DNA of 64,000 nucleotides. Source: Cellvibrio japonicus Ueda107 (GTDB taxonomy: Bacteria; Pseudomonadota; Gammaproteobacteria; Pseudomonadales; Cellvibrionaceae). Each line of letters begins with the position of its first letter. Positions within the stretch are counted from its first letter, which is position 1. Made by a program: the position numbers and the translations under genes. The DNA is taken from the NCBI RefSeq assembly GCF_000019225.1, contig NC_010995.1, positions 2,612,501 to 2,676,500 on the forward strand, in the 5' to 3' direction. The notes under the pieces are model-generated. The model saw nothing but the letters and a program-made list of their open reading frames with translations. It did not search any database and had not been told where the DNA came from. This document shows positions 1 to 7,921 of this stretch, piece after piece.

Positions 1-521
1 GGCGACGAGCCATAAAAATCCCAGGGATCGGGCACAGGCCCGGCGCTGGCGGGATAGCCATAGCCGCCAATAGCCGCAAAACGCTGTTCACCGCCAGTGG
101 CAAATCGCCACAGGAGTTTTCCGCTGTGCTGCTCCAATGCGTAGACAAAACCATCACGGCTTAAAAAATGCACTCGCCCATCGGCAACAACAGGGGTAGA
201 CACTATGGCGGCCTCAGTGTGATACAACCATTGCAGGCGCCGCGCCTTTACGTCAAAGGCGTAGAGATTGCCATTTTCTGCCGCTACCCACAGTTGTTCA
301 CCCACCACCACCGGTGTTGCCGATACAGGTGCATATAGCGGGTAAGTCCAGCGCTGGGTTAATTTGCGCACATCGACCGTTTTATCCGCGTGCTTTTTGC
401 CCACAGGCGATGACCCGACAGAGGCTGTCGTGCTACAGGCACTGGCGGCCATCAGCAGGGAAACAAACAGGGATGAATAAAAACGGGGACGAACATGGAT
501 AGATCTATGAAATAGCTTCAT
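1..521 (-). CDS. PQQ-like beta-propeller lipoprotein (3' end outside window)
   Basis: The frame begins at ATG 521 and runs off the left edge, giving about 173 residues. An AGGAG ribosome-binding site sits nine bases upstream. The N-terminus is a basic, hydrophobic signal ending in a lipobox-like ASAC, so the protein is probably a lipoprotein. Then come repeats typical of PQQ/BamB beta-propellers: pairs of 'TPVVVGEQLWVAAENGNLYA' and 'TPVVADGRVHFLSRDGFVYA', each ending in the G-x-[LV]-[YA]-A blade signature. Such proteins act as outer-membrane-linked scaffolds or as quinoprotein-like sensors. It is too short here to separate BamB from other PQQ-repeat proteins, and the PQQ ligands cannot be judged. 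Confidence is high for the fold and low for the exact role. Confidence 0.8.
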   Translation of the reverse strand, partial: MKLFHRSIHVRPRFYSSLFVSLLMAASACSTTASVGSSPVGKKHADKTVDVRKLTQRWTYPLYAPVSATPVVVGEQLWVAAENGNLYAFDVKARRLQWLYHTEAAIVSTPVVADGRVHFLSRDGFVYALEQHSGKLLWRFATGGEQRFAAIGGYGYPASAGPVPDPWDFYGSS

Positions 522-593
522 CGCAAAAGGCTCCTGGTGGTAAATACCCACTCAGGCTAGGCAGTTGCGCAGGCGGTGACTAATTAAGCCTTA

Positions 594-2093
594 TTAATTT
601 GTTTGAACCGGTTTTTGCAAACGCGTGACCAGGGTGCGAAAGCGCGGCTCATCACTCAGTGTGCTATAGGCCGGGTCAACGGCAATCCACAGCAGCGGCA
701 CTTGCGGCAGGGCCGCCGCCTGCTCCAGAAATTCCAGTGCCTGGGTTGTTTCACCAGCGGCCAGGGCATAGCGCGCCCAGGACAGGGGTGGCAGGTATTG
801 GCCTAAATCGGCAGTGTCGCGCGTCTCTAGTAACCAGCGATTAACACCGGACAATCCCGCTTCGGCAAAGGCTGCTTGCACCGCTTGCAGTTTGTCGTCA
901 TCAAAACCGGCATCGGCCATTAACCACTGCCAATGGGCGAAGGACTCTTCTTCGCGCCCCATGCTGGCAAGTACACGCTGGGCAGATACGTGGTAATAGC
1001 GATCATCGGGTTCGGCCCGGGTGATGCGTTGCAGCTCTGCCCAGGCCAGATCCTGGCGCCGGTTCATTTGATAGATCCACACCACCATGGGTACCGAATA
1101 GTTGAGCGGATTATGCTGGCGCGCCAGGTCCATCAGCGCCAGGGATTCCTCAAAACGCCCCTGGGCAAGCCGCAGCTGGGCCAATTGCATCGGCGCCGTA
1201 TCGCCCTCCGGTGCCAGGGCCATGGCGCGCTGGTAATTGGCCTCCGCCGTCAGGGTGTCGCGCCGACACCAGAAATACGCATTGCCGCGCTCGCGCCAGG
1301 CATCAACCAGGGATGAATCTATCTGGATCGCTTTATCGAGCAGCCCGATGACTTCGTCGCAGTGTGCGGGCTGGGCCAGCTGTTCCCCCAACAACCACAT
1401 CTTGGCCTGGGCGATACCCAGGTAGGCGGCTGCCGTCCGCGGCTGGAGTTTAAGCACCTGCCTGAAACTGCCGATGGCCTGGCGCCAGCCCTCCGCCTGG
1501 CCACTGGCCAGTTGGGTGCCCGCCAGGACCAGGAGTTCATCCGGGGACGATACCGGCTTTTTTTCATCGCGGGCATACCAGGCTGTCAGCAACACCAGGC
1601 ACGCAAGCAGGATAGGAATCCACAGTCCGGGAGACCTGGGGAATCGTCGGTGGGGATACCCGCGCTCCGCTATAACCGGGTTTAACGGAGCTGCTTCAGG
1701 GACAGGGGCTGGTGTGGCAGGAGCTTCTTCAACTGGTGCGGCGGAGGCAATAAATTGGTAGCCCACACCGGGAATGGTTTTGATATAGCGCGGACTGCGC
1801 GGATTATCCCCCAGCGCCTTGCGCAAATGACTGATTGCCACCGCCAGGCTGTCGTCGTTAACCACCTTGCCCTGCCAGATGGTGGCCAGGATACGCTCCT
1901 TTTCCAAGACCTCACCGGGATGGTCGATAAACATCAGCAGCAGAGCCACCAGGCGATGCTCCAGCTCTACCCGCTGGTCGCCGGAACTCAGGCTGTTGCT
2001 GTGCACACACAGGCGCCAGCTATCAATTGCAAAGACTTTCGCCGGGTGTTTGGGAAGATAGGTTTTGAGCGGGGATGCGCTGGTCTGGGACAT
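594..2093 (-). CDS. Membrane-anchored winged-helix regulator with TPR domain (CadC/ToxR-like layout)
   Basis: This 499-residue protein has an N-terminal OmpR/PhoB-type winged helix (about residues 20-110). It contains the typical 'SLAVAISHLRKALGD' recognition region and the 'IKTIPGVGYQFIA' wing. A Pro/Ala-rich linker follows, then one membrane segment near residues 155-172 (LWIPILLACLVLLTAWYA). The C-terminal half, predicted periplasmic, holds TPR-like helices such as 'AAAYLGIAQAKMWLLG' and 'DAWRERGNAYFWCRRD'. This is the CadC/ToxR plan: DNA binding in the cytosol joined through the membrane to a sensor. No target gene is obvious. The neighbouring propeller gene runs on the same strand 72 bases downstream and could be a partner, but that is inference. 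Confidence 0.85.
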   Translation of the reverse strand: MSQTSASPLKTYLPKHPAKVFAIDSWRLCVHSNSLSSGDQRVELEHRLVALLLMFIDHPGEVLEKERILATIWQGKVVNDDSLAVAISHLRKALGDNPRSPRYIKTIPGVGYQFIASAAPVEEAPATPAPVPEAAPLNPVIAERGYPHRRFPRSPGLWIPILLACLVLLTAWYARDEKKPVSSPDELLVLAGTQLASGQAEGWRQAIGSFRQVLKLQPRTAAAYLGIAQAKMWLLGEQLAQPAHCDEVIGLLDKAIQIDSSLVDAWRERGNAYFWCRRDTLTAEANYQRAMALAPEGDTAPMQLAQLRLAQGRFEESLALMDLARQHNPLNYSVPMVVWIYQMNRRQDLAWAELQRITRAEPDDRYYHVSAQRVLASMGREEESFAHWQWLMADAGFDDDKLQAVQAAFAEAGLSGVNRWLLETRDTADLGQYLPPLSWARYALAAGETTQALEFLEQAAALPQVPLLWIAVDPAYSTLSDEPRFRTLVTRLQKPVQTN

Positions 2094-2230
2094 GGGCCGA
2101 TGGAATCCTGGGCAACAGGCGCACGACCTTAATCGCCCCTGTGTCCATTTGTCCAGCCATTGGGAGATTAAAGGCCCTTAAGAATCCTTAAGTCCCCCTG
2201 GTATTGGGTCCGCGGAGTTTAGCCACCGGT

Positions 2231-2575
2231 TTAAGCAGTTGCCGATTGCGCCAGGAGGGATTCCATGGCCAGCGCCAGTTTGACATCCAGATCACTGACC
2301 TGGTTACCCAGGCTGAAGGTGGTCAGGCGGATTTCCACACGGTTATAGGTATTGCACCAATGGGGATGGTGGTCCAGCCGGGACACAACCACCGCCGCTT
2401 GCCGCATAAAATCCATGGCCAGCTCAAAACTGCTGAACGTGTGAAAGCGACAAAGCTCGCGCTTAAGCCCCTGGCTGGATTTGATATCGGTAGTCTCAAG
2501 GATTTGCCAATCGGAAAGCTGGGCCAGGGCGGCAAGTTCCTGCTCCCGTGTTAACAACTCGGCACTACTGCTCAT
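2231..2575 (-). CDS. phhB: Pterin-4a-carbinolamine dehydratase family protein with altered active site
   Basis: The 114-residue product matches the PCD/DCoH family in length and motif. It has 'FSSFELAMDFMRQAA' followed by the signature HHPHW at residues 69-73 and 'NTYNRVEIRL'. Family members dehydrate 4a-hydroxytetrahydropterin after phenylalanine hydroxylation. The family pattern expects His (or Trp) nine residues after the aromatic Tyr77. Here the position is Phe87 (LTTF instead of LTTH), so the third active-site residue is missing. No phenylalanine hydroxylase gene is adjacent. The protein may be a weak dehydratase or have a different function. Family assignment is firm; activity is uncertain. 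Confidence 0.85.
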   Translation of the reverse strand: MSSSAELLTREQELAALAQLSDWQILETTDIKSSQGLKRELCRFHTFSSFELAMDFMRQAAVVVSRLDHHPHWCNTYNRVEIRLTTFSLGNQVSDLDVKLALAMESLLAQSATA

Positions 2576-2703
2576 GATTCACCTCAATAACGGATAGGTT
2601 AAACGCCACACCCTCTGCCTGATGATTCGCAAACGAGATTTATCATACTCCTTCCCCAACCAGGAGCCCAAGTTCCCCCTGTGCAAGTCCGGGGCTCTGG
2701 CAT

Positions 2704-2728
2704 AAAAAAGCCCACTCAAGGAGTGGGC
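2704..2728 (-). terminator. Rho-independent terminator, minus strand
   Basis: An 8-bp stem GCCCACTC/GAGTGGGC with a three-base loop is followed on the minus strand by six T. It would stop transcripts arriving from the avtA side before phhB. Confidence 0.75.
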
Positions 2729-3178
2729 CAGGCAGGTTTCAAACACAAGATCATCAAAAGGTTATTGGCAAACTGCACCGATGATCACGGATACAGAAAT
2801 GCGAAAAGTACGGCTACCGAACCACATCACCTCTCCCTTCACGGGTATGTGGCTCGATAGCCGCAAAAAACTCGCCCATGGGCAAGGCATCAGCCTCACC
2901 AAACACCGATTCGTCACGCAGATACAGCTTGATTGCCAACCGGAGAGAGGGTGCCGGGCAACTCACACCGCTCGTTTGAACAGCTCAATCGCTTTCTTAT
3001 TTTTATATACGGCATTGATTTTACTGATTAAATCATACTGATCATACTAGATGATCAAACCCAGATCACAAAACACTGATTTGTTATAGTCAAAATAACA
3101 ATTAAAACTTATGGTTATCAGATAAACCGAAGGAAAGGCGATCAGGAAAGGAATAGAGGAAGGTAATCGCGGAGCCTA
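2729..3178. other. Gene-poor gap between phhB terminator and avtA; possible coding remnant
   Basis: No complete gene was recognised. On the minus strand, around 2820-2960, an open stretch of about 40 codons reads like protein (includes 'LAIKLYLRDESVFGEADALP' then 'FFAAIEP'). It ends at a TAG and is preceded out of frame by 'KKAIELFKRAV'. This could be the frameshifted remnant of a small gene. The rest is AT-rich and unremarkable. Confidence 0.3.
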
Positions 3179-4435
3179 TCAGGCCCCGGCGTAGATCTCG
3201 CGCACCAACTCACCCATGATCCTTGCCCCCTGCTCCACACGGGTTTCATCCTGGCAATAGGTTACCCGGATACATTCATGGCAGTGGCGCCAATCATCCT
3301 CCAGTCCGGGAAAGAAATGGTGTCCGGATACCACCAGCACACCGCGTGCCTTGAGCCGCTCATACAGCTGCTGGCTGCTGATCGGTAAATCCTTAAACCA
3401 CAGCCAGAGGAAAATCGCCCCTTCGGGTTTGTGGATAGATACCGGTAAATCGCCCAGGTGTCGCTTGAAACAAGCCACGGCCGATTCCATGCGCTGGCGA
3501 TAGAAAGGAGCAACCTGTGTACGGCTCAGGGGCAAGACCTGGTCATCGAGTAATAACTGGTGCAACAGGGCCGGCCCGAAATTGCCACAGGCGAGGTTGA
3601 GGATGGTATTGGCACGGGCAAAGGCCTGGATTAACTCGGGGCGGGCAACCACAATCCCGGTTCGCGCCCCCGGCAGGCCAAGCTTGGACAAGCTCAGCAC
3701 CAGCACCGTATTGTCGTTCCAGGTTGGAGTGGCATGGGCGAACAGGATATTGGGGAAAGGTGTCCCATAAGCCCCATCCACAATAAACGGCACCCGGTGC
3801 TCGCGCGCCAGGGCATCCAGCCTGGCCATTTCATCGTCGCTGATGACATTGCCGGTGGGATTGGTCGGGCGGGATACGCACAGGGCTCCGGTATTGGATG
3901 TGATGCGCAGTTGGGTAAAGTCCACATGGTATTTAAAGAAGCCATCGGGTAATGCTTCGATACTCGGACGCGTCGCCAGAAAGGTATCGCCCTGGATTCC
4001 CTGGTCGCTATACCCCAGGTATTCGGGCGTTAGCGGTAACTGGATACGCTTGCGTGCCCCCTCGGCATAATCGCCGGAAAACAAATTGAACAGGATAAAA
4101 AAAGCTGACTGGCTGCCATTGGATAAGGCGATATTGTCGCGCGTGAGCGGCCAGCCATATTCCCTGGCCAGCAGCTTCGCCAGGGCATCCAACACCTGGG
4201 TATCGCCCTGGGGAGCCTGGTAAACCCCCAGCAATTGGTGAGCCCGCAGCGGATCTTGCAGGACTTTTGCCAATGCCTGCTCAAACACCTGCTCCATTGC
4301 CGGAATACGCGCCGGGTTACCGCCTCCCATAAAAATCATATCCGGGTTAACGCGCAGCGCCTCCCCAAGATCATCCATCAGGGTGACTATGCCAGCCTCT
4401 GTGCAGAGTTTTTGACCAAAGCGGGAAAACTGCAT
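3179..4435 (-). CDS. avtA: Valine-pyruvate aminotransferase
   Basis: This 418-residue PLP enzyme agrees along its whole length with E. coli AvtA (417 residues, from memory). It interconverts valine plus pyruvate with 2-oxoisovalerate plus alanine, the last step of a side route in valine and alanine synthesis. Visible landmarks are 'MGGGNPARIPAMEQVFEQA', 'LSNGSQSAFFILFNLFSGD', 'VSRPTNPTGNVISD' (Asn of the cofactor site), Asp220, and the Schiff-base lysine K251 in SLSKLGLPGAR. The C-terminal part 'KPEGAIFLWLWFKDLPIS' is diagnostic of AvtA rather than other class I aminotransferases. It stands alone on the minus strand, 69 bases from the receiver gene upstream. Confidence 0.95.
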   Translation of the reverse strand: MQFSRFGQKLCTEAGIVTLMDDLGEALRVNPDMIFMGGGNPARIPAMEQVFEQALAKVLQDPLRAHQLLGVYQAPQGDTQVLDALAKLLAREYGWPLTRDNIALSNGSQSAFFILFNLFSGDYAEGARKRIQLPLTPEYLGYSDQGIQGDTFLATRPSIEALPDGFFKYHVDFTQLRITSNTGALCVSRPTNPTGNVISDDEMARLDALAREHRVPFIVDGAYGTPFPNILFAHATPTWNDNTVLVLSLSKLGLPGARTGIVVARPELIQAFARANTILNLACGNFGPALLHQLLLDDQVLPLSRTQVAPFYRQRMESAVACFKRHLGDLPVSIHKPEGAIFLWLWFKDLPISSQQLYERLKARGVLVVSGHHFFPGLEDDWRHCHECIRVTYCQDETRVEQGARIMGELVREIYAGA

Positions 4436-4504
4436 GGCGCCTCGCAGAATAGGGGGTACCCCAAAAAGGCGCGGATTATACGACAGACAGGGACAACACC
4501 CGCG

Positions 4505-4870
4505 TTAAATAAGCCCGAACTTCTTCAGCGTTTCTTCCAACTTTTCGGGGTTGACCGGCTTGCGGATAAAGTCCATCGCCCCCAGGGCAGTGACGCGCGC
4601 ATGGGCTTCGGGTTGAACATCGCCGGAAATCACAATCACCATGGTATCAAGGCCTTCGTTTTTTACGGCCTCCAATACCTGGTAACCGTCCATATCGGGC
4701 ATGGTCAGGTCGAGGAACACCATTTCCCCCTTGCCAGCGCGAATAGCCTGCAAGCCTTCCACACCATTGGTTGCAAAGGTGATATCAACATCCCAGTCTG
4801 GAGGCAGTGAGCGCGCTACCTGCTTGCGCGCCATCATGGAGTCATCACAGATCAACAGGGGTATGGTCAT
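4505..4870 (-). CDS. Single-domain response regulator (CheY-like receiver)
   Basis: The protein has 121 residues and is only a receiver domain. The acidic pair D9-D10 (LLICDDS), phosphoacceptor D54 (VFLDLTMPDMDG), S82 (VISGD) and K104 (FIRKP) are all in place, so phosphorylation should work. There is no output domain, so it must act by protein contact, as CheY does, or as a phosphate shuttle. No sensor kinase lies nearby. The start is ATG 4870. The next gene upstream on this strand ends at 4984. Confidence 0.9.
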   Translation of the reverse strand: MTIPLLICDDSMMARKQVARSLPPDWDVDITFATNGVEGLQAIRAGKGEMVFLDLTMPDMDGYQVLEAVKNEGLDTMVIVISGDVQPEAHARVTALGAMDFIRKPVNPEKLEETLKKFGLI

Positions 4871-4983
4871 AAGGTGTTCAGTTGGGTTGATATCTTCACT
4901 GTGGTTTTATACCCCCTGGCTTCAACCGGGGTCTTGCCTGAGTATAGCCACAGATTAAACAAGGGTAAGATTTTTCACAGAAA

Positions 4984-6267
4984 TTAACGCGCCAATGGCG
5001 GTGCATTATCAAGTGCTTGATTTACTGCAAAAAATGCCGATAACGTCAGATCCCAGGACTGGGCACGGGCATTATCCACTGCCCCCAATACCTGTTCGCT
5101 GGCCTGCCCCCAGGGCAATTCGCGGGTTAACTCATCCACACCGGGCCAATCGGGACGCTGGCCAATCCATTCCGCCAGCGTACTCAGCGTCAAAAGGCTC
5201 AGGTCGTAGCACAATACAAAATCACCCTGTTGGGTCTGGGCGATAACGTGCCGGCCCAGCAAACGCTTGCTCAGTCGCTGCCATTGCTGAGTGGATAAAC
5301 CCAACAGCAATATTTGCCATTCACTCATGCTCTGGCCGCGCAAGGAGGCCTGGTGCAGGTGCCAAATCACCAGCAAACTGGCAAACACATCGGGATAGGC
5401 ACGGTCGCGCAAACCGATCTGATAGAACTTGATGCTGTGGACAAATACAGCGCCGCCCAGAATCACCATCCAGGTCATATTCACCCACAACAGGAACAGC
5501 GGTAAGGCAGCAAAGGCCCCATAGACCAGGGTGAAGGACGAATGGCTGACAATCCAGGCAAAGATGGCCTTGAGAGCCTGGAACGCTATCGTCGTTAGCA
5601 AACCGCCAACCAGGGCGTGGCGTGTCGGCACCTTGCAATTGGGGACAGCAACAAACAACAGGGTGAAGGCCGCCCAATTCAACAACCAGGGCACATACTG
5701 GAAGACCAGCTCCAGTACCCCCAGGCTATCGTAAGACCCCACTAACAAGCGGAAGGATGTCAGGTAGGTACTCATCGCCAGGGCGACACCCAATAGCAGT
5801 GGCCCCAGGCTCAGGATGGCCCAGTACAGCAGGAAGTTGGCAATCCCGCGGCGCCCCTGGGCAACACCCCAGATAGCGTTAAAGTTCTTCTCGATATTCT
5901 TCAGCATCAAATAAGCCGATACCACCAGGAATACCCCGCCCAGCCAGGTTAGCTGGCGCGCCTGGGCAGAAAAGTTTTTGAGGTAGCGACTGATATCCTG
6001 CTCGTTGTTGGGGAGTACATGGGTAAAGATCAGGTTTTGCAATTGATCGCCCAGGTGCTGGAATGCGGGGATGATGGAAAACATGGCATAGGTCACCGTC
6101 ATCATGGGAACGGTGGCGAAAAGCGTCATATAGGTCAGGGATGCCGCACTCTTTTGGCAAGCCTTGGCCTGATACTGCTGAACAATCAAATACAAAAAGC
6201 CCTTGAGCCAGTTCAACTGTTGCAGGAAACCTTGCTTGAAGTCCGTAACCGGGGTCGATAAAGCCAT
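4984..6267 (-). CDS. YihY/virulence-factor BrkB family inner-membrane protein
   Basis: The 427-residue protein has an N-terminal half with about six hydrophobic segments and the YihY/BrkB hallmark '[20 protein letters not shown]', then '[20 protein letters not shown]' and '[19 protein letters not shown]'. These proteins were once called RNase BN; that activity is now assigned to another gene, so the nuclease name should not be used. The C-terminal 130 residues are soluble, with a winged-helix-like feel ('[20 protein letters not shown]'), as in several pseudomonad members. It is divergent from arsC-wrbA; the same trio sits together in pseudomonads, which suggests old synteny rather than a shared pathway. 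Confidence 0.9.
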
Positions 6268-6396
6268 GGGAATGACATTCCTTAATAGTCAGGGAGAGTC
6301 TAGCCGCTATAATCAGCGCCCGACTGTTGTAAAACCAATTTTTGTAAAACCACAATCCGGGGCAAACACACGCCCACAGCGCTTGCGAGTTATTGA

Positions 6397-6741
6397 ATGA
6401 TCACACTCTACCACAACCCCCGCTGCTCAAAATCCCGCGATGCCCTGGCGCTGTTGCGCGCTAAAGGACAGGAGCCCGAGATAGTGCTCTACCTGGAAAC
6501 CCCACCTACAGCCAAACAGCTCAAAGCCCTGTTGAAAAAACTGGGGATCAGCGCACGCGAGTTGCTGCGCAAGGGTGAAGATGCCTACCAGGAACTTAAC
6601 CTGTCAGCCCCCGGCTTGAGTGAAACCGCGTTGATTGAGGCCATGGTCAGCAACCCCAGGCTGATTGAACGCCCTATTGCCATCACCGGAGACAAGGCGG
6701 TGATCGGCCGCCCCCCCGAAAACGTTTTGTCGCTGGTATAA
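6397..6741 (+). CDS. arsC: ArsC-family thiol reductase (YfgD-like arsenate reductase homologue)
   Basis: The 114-residue thioredoxin-fold protein carries the active-site loop 'YHNPRCSKSR' with Cys10, the 'YLETPPTAKQLKALLKKLG' helix, 'ELLRKGEDAYQELNL', and 'LIERPIAITGDKAVIGRPPE' with the arginines that bind the oxyanion. The wording is closer to E. coli YfgD than to plasmid ArsC, and no arsB, acr3 or arsR is present. A general glutathione-linked reductase role is therefore as likely as true arsenic resistance. It is followed after 12 bases by wrbA and is probably co-transcribed with it. Confidence 0.9.
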   Translation: MITLYHNPRCSKSRDALALLRAKGQEPEIVLYLETPPTAKQLKALLKKLGISARELLRKGEDAYQELNLSAPGLSETALIEAMVSNPRLIERPIAITGDKAVIGRPPENVLSLV

Positions 6742-6753
6742 GCGGAGTATTTT

Positions 6754-7368
6754 ATGTCAGCCACTACCCCATACATCCTTATCCTCTACTACAGCCGCAC
6801 CGGTTCTACCCTGGCCATGGCGCAACAGATCGCGCGCGGTGTCGAACAGGTGACCGGTATCGAAGCCCGTTTGCGCACGGTACCTGCCGTCTCACCGGTG
6901 ACAGAGGCAAGTGAGCCAGCAATTCCCCCGTCGGGCGCGCTGTATTGCAGTGAAGATGACCTCAAGCAATGTGCCGGCCTGATCCTGGGCAGCCCTACCC
7001 GCTTTGGCAACATGGCAGCGCCGCTTAAGTATTTCCTCGATAACACCTCCAGCCTATGGCTCAATGGGGATTTGATTGACAAGCCAGCAGCGGTGTTCAC
7101 CTCAACCTCCACCCTGCATGGCGGCCAGGAGTCCACCCTGTTGAGTATGATGATCCCCCTGCTCCACCAGGGCATGGTGCTGGCAGGCATTCCCTACAGT
7201 GAAGCCGGTTTGCACCACACCCGCACCGGCGGAACACCTTACGGCGCATCCCACCTGGCCAGCCAAACCCAGGGCAGCAGGCTCAGTGACGATGAAACCG
7301 GCCTGTGCCAGGCACTGGGTAAACGCATTGCACGCCTGGCCCTTGCGCTGTCCCGGCAGCCAGGATAA
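6754..7368 (+). CDS. wrbA: NAD(P)H:quinone oxidoreductase, WrbA type
   Basis: The product is a 204-residue flavodoxin-like protein. The FMN phosphate loop is 'YYSRTGSTLAMAQQIARGVE' near residues 12-31. The second FMN loop is 'LGSPTRFGNMAAPLKYFLD', and the third contains 'FTSTSTLHGGQE'. WrbA proteins are tetrameric enzymes that reduce quinones by two electrons and limit redox cycling. The gene follows arsC by 12 bases and precedes a DUF2069 gene by 29 bases, an arrangement shared with pseudomonads. The C-terminus is a little longer than in E. coli WrbA (about 198 residues). Confidence 0.93.
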   Translation: MSATTPYILILYYSRTGSTLAMAQQIARGVEQVTGIEARLRTVPAVSPVTEASEPAIPPSGALYCSEDDLKQCAGLILGSPTRFGNMAAPLKYFLDNTSSLWLNGDLIDKPAAVFTSTSTLHGGQESTLLSMMIPLLHQGMVLAGIPYSEAGLHHTRTGGTPYGASHLASQTQGSRLSDDETGLCQALGKRIARLALALSRQPG

Positions 7369-7397
7369 ATCCCATTCAACCTGAAGAAGATATACGC

Positions 7398-7850
7398 ATG
7401 ACTGATATTCGCGAACCACAGGCTTCGAGTAGCGACCCCCCCCCCCTGGTGATTAGCCTGGAACAGGCACAGGTCATTTATCGCAAACTGCAAATAGGCC
7501 GCTGGATAGCCTGGCTGAGCTATGCCGGCCTGCTGGTGTTGTTTACCTTATTGAATCTGTTGCGCGACACCGGCAGTGTTAAATTCTGGCTGGTGCAAGT
7601 CATTCCGCTGTTAATTTTTATTCCCGGCCTGATACGCAATACCCATCGCACCTACAGCTGGTTGTGTTTTGTGGTGCTGATTTATTTTGTGGCCATCATC
7701 CCTATCCTCATGGGCCGCGGCTGGTGGAGTGACTGGTTCATTACCCTGCTCACCACCAGCCTGTTCCTCAGTGCCATGATGACCAGTCGCTGGTTGCAGT
7801 ATTGGAATTACTACCTGGCCACCAAAGACAAGCCACCGGTCAATACCTAA
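7398..7850 (+). CDS. DUF2069 family inner-membrane protein
   Basis: The 150-residue protein has four hydrophobic segments and the family phrases 'GRWIAWLSYAGLLVLF', 'IPGLIRNTHRTYSWLCFVVL' and 'SRWLQYWNYYLATK'. DUF2069 proteins commonly sit next to wrbA in gammaproteobacteria; their function is unknown. The start ATG 7398 follows an AAGAAGATA stretch that could serve as a ribosome-binding site. It is likely the last gene of the arsC-wrbA operon. The sppA start lies 71 bases beyond its stop. Confidence 0.85.
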   Translation: MTDIREPQASSSDPPPLVISLEQAQVIYRKLQIGRWIAWLSYAGLLVLFTLLNLLRDTGSVKFWLVQVIPLLIFIPGLIRNTHRTYSWLCFVVLIYFVAIIPILMGRGWWSDWFITLLTTSLFLSAMMTSRWLQYWNYYLATKDKPPVNT

Positions 7851-7921
7851 CCTTTTCCAGCAAAACATGTACTCAAAAATACTCACTTAACAAAAACACA
7901 CACTTAAAAAGGAATCCCATC

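Noticed and set aside
2781..3041. Plus-strand 86-codon frame in the phhB-avtA gap
   Set aside because: Composition and start context do not look coding, and its C-terminus reads through AT-rich DNA.
7802..7921. N-terminal extension of sppA overlapping the DUF2069 gene
   Set aside because: The extension is not protein-like and lacks a ribosome-binding site, while GTG 7922 has AAGGA at the right distance.
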